Source of the DNA: Acidimicrobiia bacterium
Lineage (GTDB): Bacteria; Actinomycetota; Acidimicrobiia; Acidimicrobiales; CATQHL01
Length of the DNA: 43,641 bases
Direction: 5' to 3'
Assembly (NCBI GenBank): GCA_021296415.1
Contig: JAGWAL010000002.1
Coordinates: 7,816-51,456 of the forward strand
Part shown: piece after piece, positions 38,111 to 43,641 of the stretch
Position numbering within the stretch: position 1 is the first letter of the stretch
Layout: the number at the start of each line of letters is the position of its first letter
Translations under genes and position numbers: made by a program
Notes under the pieces: model-generated
The model's database searches: none
What the model saw: only the letters and a program-made list of their open reading frames with translations
Told to the model about the DNA's origin: nothing

Positions 38111-38938
38111 CTACACCGCTGCCGGGTCGTCGGTATGCGGCACCGGCGCGGGCCAGACCGGCGGGCGCTTCTGCAGGAAGGCCCCGATGCCCTCCTGCGC
38201 GTCGTCCATGGCGGCGTTGGCCGCCATCACCTTCCGGGTGTAGCCGTACGCCTCGGGCTCGGCGCGATCGAGCTGGTCGTAGAAGGCGCGCTTGCCGATC
38301 GCCAGGACACCCGCGCTGTAGCGACCGATCCGCTCGGCGAGGTCGGACACCGCCTCGCGCAGTTCGCCGGCCGGCACGACCCGGTTCACCAGCCCCCAAT
38401 CGGCGGCGGTGGCAGCGTCGATGGGGTCGCCGGTGAGCAGCATCTCCATCGCCCGCTTGCGTCCGATGGCTCGCGACAGCGGCACCATCGGTACCGAACA
38501 GAACAGGCCGATCCGGACCCCGGGCGTGGCGAAGCGGCTTCCCTCGGTCGCCACGACGAGATCGCAGGCGGCCACGACCTGGCAGCCGGCAGCCGTGGCG
38601 ATCCCGTCGACGGCGGCAACCACCGGCTGCGGCACGTCGCGGATCGTCGCCATGAGTTCGCTGCAGACGTCGAAGAGCAAGTCGTAGAAGTCGTCCGGGC
38701 GATCCACCATCTCGGCCAGGTCGTGGCCGGCACTGAAGGCGGGTGGCGTGCCCGAGATGACGATGACCCGCACCGAGGGATCGGTCCCGAACCGGGTGAT
38801 GCAGGCGATGAGCTCGCGCATGACCGCCAGGCTGAGCGGGTTGCGGCGCGCCGGGTTGTCCAGAACGACCTCGCCGAGGTGACCGTCGCGACCGACCCGA
38901 ACGTGCCCCGTGGCCTGCGAGCCGTTGCCGTCGACCAT
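38111..38938 (-). CDS. Enoyl-CoA hydratase/isomerase family protein
   Basis: This 275-residue crotonase has VVLDNPARRNPLSLAVM, the oxyanion-hole segments FSAGHDLAEM and AVDGIATAAGCQVVAACDL, SRFATPGVRIGLFCSVPMVPL, and DAATAADWGLVNRVVP. The segment after the second oxyanion loop lacks the usual catalytic Glu pair of classic hydratases, so isomerase or other crotonase chemistry is possible; the resemblance is to the ECHDC3 group. ATG 38938 is 6 bases after a TAGGCT hexamer. It is transcribed with map. Confidence 0.85.
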   Translation of the reverse strand: MVDGNGSQATGHVRVGRDGHLGEVVLDNPARRNPLSLAVMRELIACITRFGTDPSVRVIVISGTPPAFSAGHDLAEMVDRPDDFYDLLFDVCSELMATIRDVPQPVVAAVDGIATAAGCQVVAACDLVVATEGSRFATPGVRIGLFCSVPMVPLSRAIGRKRAMEMLLTGDPIDAATAADWGLVNRVVPAGELREAVSDLAERIGRYSAGVLAIGKRAFYDQLDRAEPEAYGYTRKVMAANAAMDDAQEGIGAFLQKRPPVWPAPVPHTDDPAAV

Positions 38939-38944
38939 GCCGCC

Positions 38945-38950
38945 AGCCTA
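38945..38950 (-). promoter_or_regulatory. Candidate -10 box (TAGGCT) of a leaderless promoter for the hydratase-map pair
   Basis: TAGGCT on the minus strand ends 6 bases before the ATG at 38938, leaving no room for a ribosome binding site. Confidence 0.4.
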
Positions 38951-39042
38951 ACGGCGCACCGGATAGCCCGCCCCGCCGGCGCCGCGTGTGCTACGGATGG
39001 GGCGTGCGTCGTTCCTGTCCCCACCTCCGGCGCGGCTGAGCC

Positions 39043-39966
39043 ATGGCCGCCGAGGTCGGGACGAAGTCGGTCGTTGCCGCACTGCTGGCCAACTCCGGCA
39101 TCGCCGCGGCGAAATTCGTGGGATTCTTCTTCACACGGTCCTCGTCGATGCTGGCCGAGGCGGTCCACTCCGTGGCCGACGCCGGGAACCAGGCGCTGCT
39201 GCTGCTCGGCGTCCGCAGAGCCACCAAGAGGCCGTCGACCGAGCACCCGTTCGGCTATGGGCGGGAGCGCTACTTCTGGTCGTTCATCGTCGCCGTCGTG
39301 ATCTTCACGCTGGGCGCGGGATTCGCCGTCTACGAGGGCATCGAGAAGGTGCGTCACCCCCACGAAATCAAGGGTCTGTGGTGGGCGGTCGCCATCCTCG
39401 GCACCGGGATCGTGCTGGAGAGTCTGTCGTTCCGTACCGCCATACGCGAGGCACGACCTCTGCGCGGCCAGAAGACATGGTGGCAATTCATCCGTCGTAG
39501 CCGCAGCCCGGAGCTCCCCGTCGTCCTGCTCGAGGACTTCGGCGCCCTGGCGGGCCTCGTGATCGCGCTCGTCGCCGTCGTGCTGGCGCACGTCACCGGA
39601 AACGCCGTCTGGGACGGGATAGGAACGTTGTGTATCGGCGCGCTGCTGGGGACGATCGCCGTCCTGCTGGCCATCGAGTTGAAGAGCCTCCTGATCGGCG
39701 AAGGGGCGCTCCCCGAGCACCGGCAGCAGCTCCTCGCGGCCGCGTCGACCGCACCGGGAGTGCGCAGGGTGATTCACCTGCGAACCCAGCACCTCGGACC
39801 GCAGGAACTCCTGGTCGGCGTCAAGGCCGAGTTCGACGCCGAACTCGACATGCAAGGGCTGGCAAGTGCCGTCGATGCGACCGAGGCGCGCCTCCGGGCG
39901 GCGGTGCCCATCGCCCAGGTGATCTACGTCGAACCCGACCTGCTGCGAGGAGAGAGTTCGAAATAA
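39043..39966 (+). CDS. Cation diffusion facilitator family transporter
   Basis: This 307-residue protein has about six membrane helices. Helix 2 has MLAEAVHSVADAGNQALLL with His42 and Asp46 as metal ligands, HPFGYGRERYFWSF follows, and helix 5 has VVLLEDFGALAGLVIAL, where Glu-Asp stands in place of the His-x3-Asp of ZnT-type members, as in the SLC30A9-like group. The cytoplasmic C-terminal domain ends AQVIYVEPD. It probably moves a divalent metal such as zinc; the metal is uncertain. No ribosome binding site is clear before ATG 39043. Confidence 0.9.
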   Translation: MAAEVGTKSVVAALLANSGIAAAKFVGFFFTRSSSMLAEAVHSVADAGNQALLLLGVRRATKRPSTEHPFGYGRERYFWSFIVAVVIFTLGAGFAVYEGIEKVRHPHEIKGLWWAVAILGTGIVLESLSFRTAIREARPLRGQKTWWQFIRRSRSPELPVVLLEDFGALAGLVIALVAVVLAHVTGNAVWDGIGTLCIGALLGTIAVLLAIELKSLLIGEGALPEHRQQLLAAASTAPGVRRVIHLRTQHLGPQELLVGVKAEFDAELDMQGLASAVDATEARLRAAVPIAQVIYVEPDLLRGESSK

Positions 39967-39979
39967 TCTTTTGATCTAT

Positions 39980-40009
39980 TTGATGATCTTCTGATATTTC
40001 CTGTAGTCT
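39980..40009 (+). promoter_or_regulatory. AT-rich promoter of the lipoprotein/secreted protein pair, probably leaderless
   Basis: TTGATG (39980-39985) and TAGTCT (40004-40009, preceded by TG) are 18 bases apart. The ATG at 40016 lies 6 bases after the -10, so the transcript should begin at the start codon. The 49-base gap is about two thirds A/T in a 70% GC region. Confidence 0.55.
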
Positions 40010-40015
40010 CCTACT

Positions 40016-41026
40016 ATGAGACTGCATGGAACGACCCCCGGCGGGCGCCCCGACAGGAGTCTCGACGCCATCCGCCGCGGCGCCGCAGTCGGGTTGTCGG
40101 TGGCGATCCTGTCCACCGCCGGCTGCGCCGGAGCCCGAGGGCGAGATCCACTGCCGGAGGGCCGGTGGATCAGCGAACTGGTTCCCGCCACGTCACCGGC
40201 CGGCACAGGGGCACACGAGGCGGCATCCATGTCGCCCGGGATTCCCGACGTGGCCGCCGCGCCGGCCGACACCGCTCCGGGAACCGGCAACCCCGCCGGG
40301 ACCGCTCGGACCGGCGCCGGGACCGGCGAGGTCCTCGGCGGCGCTGGCGAGATCCTCGGCGGCGCTCCGGAAGCACATCCAGCCGGCGCGGCGCCGCAGG
40401 CAGGCCCACCCCCGGACGCCGCGGGCGCCGGCGATGACGGTGCCCCGGGCACACCGATCCCTCTTCGCTCCTCCCTCGACGGCGACGAGCCGCCGCCCGA
40501 ACTGGCCGCGGCGATCCTCAGCGCCTACGAGGCCTTCTGGGACAGCTACTGGGACGCCGCCAGTCACCCGGTGAACCCGGCGCACCCCGGGATCGAGCTC
40601 TACAGCACCGAACCGCTGCGCAGCCGAGCGGTCGGCGTCCTGCTGGGGCGGGCGACCGAGGGCATAGCCCTGCGCCTTCCCCCCGACCACGGCGCAGGTC
40701 GCATCGTCCGCATCGAGGGCTGGGACCGCCATGGCGCCGAACTCCTGGACTGCTTCGTCGACACCGCGGTCCTCTACGAGGTGTCCACCGGTCGCGTGCG
40801 CAACGACGAGCAGGCCACTGTCGTGCATCTGGCCCTGATGCGCCGCGCGGGCGACGGCTGGCGTGTGGCGGAGATCTTCGAGCAAGCCATTCACACAGGA
40901 AGGACAGACGGATGCACCATGCAGGCGAACACCAGAGAGGCCCCCGGCCCCAGCGGAACGGCGCCCGCGCCACCACCGGACGGAGACGCCGGCGGCGCCG
41001 CGCGCGGGCAGGAATCGCCCTGGTGA
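40016..41026 (+). CDS. Lipoprotein with C-terminal NTF2-like domain, function unknown
   Basis: This 336-residue protein has a signal peptide with lipobox (AVGLSVAILSTAGC, lipid Cys about residue 37). An Ala/Gly/Pro-rich low-complexity stretch follows (about 55-150, with the repeat GEVLGGAGEILGGA). The folded part is about 160-300: LAAAILSAYEAFWDSYWDAA, RIVRIEGWDRHGAELLDCFVD, VVHLALMRRAGDGWRVAEIF. This resembles cone-shaped NTF2/SnoaL-type domains with a final DGWRV strand. The last 35 residues overlap the next gene out of frame. No ribosome binding site is seen. Confidence 0.7.
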   Translation: MRLHGTTPGGRPDRSLDAIRRGAAVGLSVAILSTAGCAGARGRDPLPEGRWISELVPATSPAGTGAHEAASMSPGIPDVAAAPADTAPGTGNPAGTARTGAGTGEVLGGAGEILGGAPEAHPAGAAPQAGPPPDAAGAGDDGAPGTPIPLRSSLDGDEPPPELAAAILSAYEAFWDSYWDAASHPVNPAHPGIELYSTEPLRSRAVGVLLGRATEGIALRLPPDHGAGRIVRIEGWDRHGAELLDCFVDTAVLYEVSTGRVRNDEQATVVHLALMRRAGDGWRVAEIFEQAIHTGRTDGCTMQANTREAPGPSGTAPAPPPDGDAGGAARGQESPW

Positions 41027-41784
41027 CGGCGGTCGGCGTTCTCGCCGCCGCCACGGGCAGCGTCGCCGCCGCCGACACGACCGAGGTGGAGGACTGCAGC
41101 GACGCACAGACCCTCTGCACGAAGCTGACGGTGAAGCGCCCGACGACCGTGGAGCCCCCGCCCAAGAACTCCGGCCGCGGCCCCAACTACTGCGGATCCT
41201 TCTACCTCCAATCCGACGGCAGCTACACGGTGGACGTCTGCGACGACGACGGCAACTACCTGAGGACGCTCACCCTGACGGCCAGAAAGCCACGACCTCG
41301 CCCCGCCCAATCCAGCGTCATCTCTTCGGCCATGGGAGCTCTCAACCCACCCCGACCGACCATCCACACCTCGCCGAGCTACCGGCGCGGGCTGCTCGTG
41401 CAGACCCCGACGTGGCTCTGGCTGCCGCCCTCGTACTGGCGCACCTACAGCACCACCATCATGGTCTGGGGCTATGTGGTCACGATCTTCGCCACACCCA
41501 CGATGGTGCGCTGGAACATGGGCAACGGCGACTCGGTCACCTGCATCGGGCCCGGGACACCCTGGGTCCCCGGCTTCGCCGATGTGCTCAGCACGTGCAA
41601 CTACACCTACCGCCACTCCTCCGACGGCGCCTCGCGCGACCGCTACCGGATCACCGCCACGGTCACATTCGTCGGCAGCTTCACGACGGTCGGCCTCGGC
41701 GGGATGCGTGGCCCGCTCGGCGCCGTCACCCGCAGTTCCTCGGTCCACGCCCCCGTGGCGGAAATCCAAGGGCTGGTGGTGTGA
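40912..41784 (+). CDS. Secreted protein with PKD-like beta domain, function unknown
   Basis: This 290-residue protein has a very basic N-terminus (Arg run at 24-31), then a signal peptide core GIALVTAVGVLAAATGSVAA with cleavage near residue 53. The mature part has six Cys. The C-terminal half reads LLVQTPTWLWLPPSYW, VRWNMGNGDSVTC, CNYTYRHSSDG and YRITATVTFVG, a PKD-like pattern (WDFGDG, HTY, YTVTL), and ends VAEIQGLVV. Related secreted proteins of unknown role occur in actinobacteria. ATG 40912 has AGGAAGGA about 7 bases upstream. It overlaps the lipoprotein gene by 115 bases. Confidence 0.75.
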   Translation: MHHAGEHQRGPRPQRNGARATTGRRRRRRRARAGIALVTAVGVLAAATGSVAAADTTEVEDCSDAQTLCTKLTVKRPTTVEPPPKNSGRGPNYCGSFYLQSDGSYTVDVCDDDGNYLRTLTLTARKPRPRPAQSSVISSAMGALNPPRPTIHTSPSYRRGLLVQTPTWLWLPPSYWRTYSTTIMVWGYVVTIFATPTMVRWNMGNGDSVTCIGPGTPWVPGFADVLSTCNYTYRHSSDGASRDRYRITATVTFVGSFTTVGLGGMRGPLGAVTRSSSVHAPVAEIQGLVV

Positions 41785-41852
41785 CGGCGCGGCGCAACGC
41801 TCAGGGGACCGCCGCCCCTCCGGCGGCGGTGGGCGGGTGGCGTTCCGGGCCA

Positions 41853-41858
41853 TAGGCT
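41853..41858 (+). promoter_or_regulatory. Candidate -10 box (TAGGCT) upstream of the AcuI-like gene
   Basis: TAGGCT lies 36 bases before ATG 41895 in the 110-base gap after the secreted protein gene. A GGGAGG ribosome binding site follows just before the start. Confidence 0.3.
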
Positions 41859-41894
41859 CGGGACGCAACCGCCCACGCGCTCCGGGAGGCTCAC

Positions 41895-42884
41895 ATGTTC
41901 ACCGCGCTGCTGCTCGAGAAGACCGACGAGGGATTCGGTCACGAGATCACCCGGCTCGCCGAGGAGCAACTCCCGGATCGCGAGGTGACCGTGGCCGTGG
42001 AGTACTCGACCGTCAACTACAAGGACGGCCTGGCAATCTGCAACGGCGCGCCGGTGGTGCGGACCTGGCCGCTGATACCCGGGATTGATCTGGCCGGCGT
42101 GGTGGAGGCCAGCGACCACGCCGACTGGCGCCCCGGCGACCGGGTCACGGTGAACGGCTGGGACCTCGGCGAGAAGCACTGGGGCGGCATGGCCCAGAAG
42201 GCCCGCGTGGAGGCCGGCTGGCTGACGCGCCTGCCCGCCGCAATCGACACCCGCGCCGCGGCCGCCATCGGCACAGCCGGCTACACCGCCATGCTCTGCG
42301 TGATGGCACTGGAGGATCAAGGTGTGGCACCCGGGGACGGGCCGGTCATCGTCACCGGCGCCGCCGGAGGTGTGGGCAGCGTGGCCATCGCTGTGCTGGC
42401 CAAGCTCGGCTACGAGGTGGTGGCCTCCACGGGCCGGGCCGGTACCGAGGGCGACTACCTGCGCTCGCTCGGCGCCACCGAGGTCATCGACCGCGCGGAA
42501 CTGAGCGAGCCCGGCGGCCGGCCGATGGCGAGACCGCGCTGGGCGGCCGGCGTCGACACCGTCGGCAGCCACACCCTCGTGAACCTCATCGCGGCCCTCG
42601 AACCCGAGGGATGCGTGGCCGCCTGTGGGCTGGCCGGAGGCTCCGACCTCTCCGGGACCGTGTTCCCGTTCATCCTCCGGGGCGTCAGCCTGCTGGGCGT
42701 CAACTGCGTGTACCAGCCGGCGGCCCGGCGGACCGAGGCCTGGAACCGGTTGGCCGCCGATCTGGACAGCGCCACCCTGGAATCCATCACCAGCGAGGTG
42801 CCCCTGGCGGAAGTTCCCCGGGTGGCCGCCGACATCCTCGCCGGGGCGGTGCGCGGCCGGGTCGTGGTGGACGTGAACGCCTGA
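41895..42884 (+). CDS. YhdH/AcuI-type acrylyl-CoA reductase (MDR superfamily)
   Basis: This 329-residue zinc-free medium-chain reductase has the subgroup signatures STVNYKDGLAICNGAPVV, PLIPGIDLAGVV, RPGDRVTVNGWDLGEKHWGG and the NADPH loop VTGAAGGVGSVAIAVLAKLG, and ends in PRVAADILAGAVRGRVVVD. AcuI reduces acryloyl-CoA to propionyl-CoA and protects from acrylate; YhdH orthologues do the same in bacteria without DMSP use. No DMSP genes lie nearby. ATG 41895 follows GGGAGG at 6 bases. Confidence 0.92.
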   Translation: MFTALLLEKTDEGFGHEITRLAEEQLPDREVTVAVEYSTVNYKDGLAICNGAPVVRTWPLIPGIDLAGVVEASDHADWRPGDRVTVNGWDLGEKHWGGMAQKARVEAGWLTRLPAAIDTRAAAAIGTAGYTAMLCVMALEDQGVAPGDGPVIVTGAAGGVGSVAIAVLAKLGYEVVASTGRAGTEGDYLRSLGATEVIDRAELSEPGGRPMARPRWAAGVDTVGSHTLVNLIAALEPEGCVAACGLAGGSDLSGTVFPFILRGVSLLGVNCVYQPAARRTEAWNRLAADLDSATLESITSEVPLAEVPRVAADILAGAVRGRVVVDVNA

Positions 42885-43001
42885 TTGTCGAGGCGCTCAG
42901 GCAGTACGCTGCGAATTGGCGGCCCGCCTCGCAGCAGTGACGACGCTCCGCGAGGACCGACCCGCATCGAGCACGGCACATCCAGCATGAGGAGGCACCC
43001 G

Positions 43002-43641
43002 ATGGGATACTTCGGAAGATCCTGGGAACTCGGCAAGACGTCTTGGCGCGTCCTCCGCAAGGACAAGGAGTTGCTGTGGCTACCGGTCCTCGGCGGCGTG
43101 GCGGCACTGATCATCGCCGGGATCGTCTTCGGCCTGATCGCGCTCACCGACGACGACCCGTCCACGGGCTGGGACGACTTCGAGGTCAGCGGCGGCGCGG
43201 TGTGGCTGGTCATCCTGGGCGCCATCGTCAGCGAGATCGCCGTGTACTTCTTCCAGGGCGCCCTGGTGCACGGGGCTCGCGAGCGGCTCACCGGCGGTGA
43301 CCCCACCGTCGCCAGCGCCATCCGCGGCGCCTGGAAGCGGATCGGCGCCATCGCTCCCTGGGCAATCGTGGCTCTCGTGGTGGGCCTCATCATCAACAGC
43401 ATCCAGGCGGCGGCGCGGGACCGCGCCGGAATCTTCGGGGCGATCATGGGCAGTCTCCTGGACCTGGCGTGGCGCGCCCTGACCTTCCTGGTCATGCCGG
43501 TCATCATCGCCGAGGGTACCGGCGCGTTCGGGGCCATCGGGCGCTCCAAGAACCTGCTGCGGCGGACCTGGGGCGAGAACCTCGTCGCCCAGGCGGGGCT
43601 CTCCATCGTGGGCTTCATCCTGATGCTGCCCGGGCTGCTCA
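43002..43641 (+). CDS. DUF6159 family membrane protein, 3' end cut off by window
   Basis: At least 213 residues are present. The start MGYFGRSWELGKTSWRVLRK followed by DKELLWLPVLGGVAAL is typical of DUF6159. Hydrophobic segments follow at about 28-48, 67-87, 108-128, 148-172 and from 195 to the edge, with a GARERLTGGDPTVASAI cytoplasmic loop. The function is unknown. ATG 43002 has AGGAGG at 42990-42995, 6 bases upstream. Confidence 0.83.
   Translation, partial: MGYFGRSWELGKTSWRVLRKDKELLWLPVLGGVAALIIAGIVFGLIALTDDDPSTGWDDFEVSGGAVWLVILGAIVSEIAVYFFQGALVHGARERLTGGDPTVASAIRGAWKRIGAIAPWAIVALVVGLIINSIQAAARDRAGIFGAIMGSLLDLAWRALTFLVMPVIIAEGTGAFGAIGRSKNLLRRTWGENLVAQAGLSIVGFILMLPGLL

Overview
The window is about 70% GC and gene dense, with long polycistronic runs joined by ATGA or GTGA overlaps. 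It looks like an actinobacterial chromosome. The order metG-tatD-rpf-rsmA-ispE and the block tRNA/glmU-prs-rplY-pth-mfd-mazG-eno-ftsB both match the order known from mycobacteria, and the 32-residue ribosomal protein bS22 is typical of actinobacteria. Placement near Acidimicrobiia is only an inference.

Layout. 1-2316: a divergent pair, an aldo/keto reductase (partial) and L-fuconate dehydratase, suggesting non-phosphorylative L-fucose breakdown, with a three-copy tandem repeat between them. 2458-3711: rmuC. 4055-7349 (minus): DUF501, Ppx/GppA, a GNAT acetyltransferase and an F420-type oxidoreductase. 7418-13954 (minus): a molybdenum hydroxylase set, coxS, coxM, coxD, coxE, two XdhC/CoxI proteins, a MocA-type cytidylyltransferase and coxG, but no coxL large subunit. 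A plus-strand graveyard with a deleted, frameshifted DNA methylase sits inside this set at 8276-8672. 14152-24170 (minus): ftsB, eno, TP-methylase/MazG, mfd, pth, rplY, prs and a glmU that stops before its acetyltransferase active site. 24212-24486: tRNA-Gln and bS22. 24503-31000 (minus): ispE, rsmA, a lipoprotein with two Rpf-like domains, tatD, metG, rsmI and a DUF192 gene.

31102-37118 (plus): a RecB-like nuclease, mutM, selD with an in-frame UGA (selenocysteine) and a candidate SECIS hairpin, a divergent PlsY-like acyltransferase, an MFS transporter and a DegV protein. 37159-38938 (minus): map and an enoyl-CoA hydratase. 39043-43641 (plus): a cation efflux protein, an AT-rich apparently leaderless promoter driving a lipoprotein and an overlapping secreted PKD-like protein, an AcuI-type reductase, and a DUF6159 membrane protein cut by the window end.

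Main points of interest: the coxL-less Cox cluster wedged between ftsB and DUF501-ppx, which are neighbours in mycobacteria; the selenoprotein SelD coupled to two membrane-protein genes; the clean loss of the GlmU acetyltransferase half; the twin-Rpf lipoprotein; and the secreted pair at 40016-41784, which is the least explained locus. No CRISPR array, insertion sequence, prophage or rRNA gene was seen.
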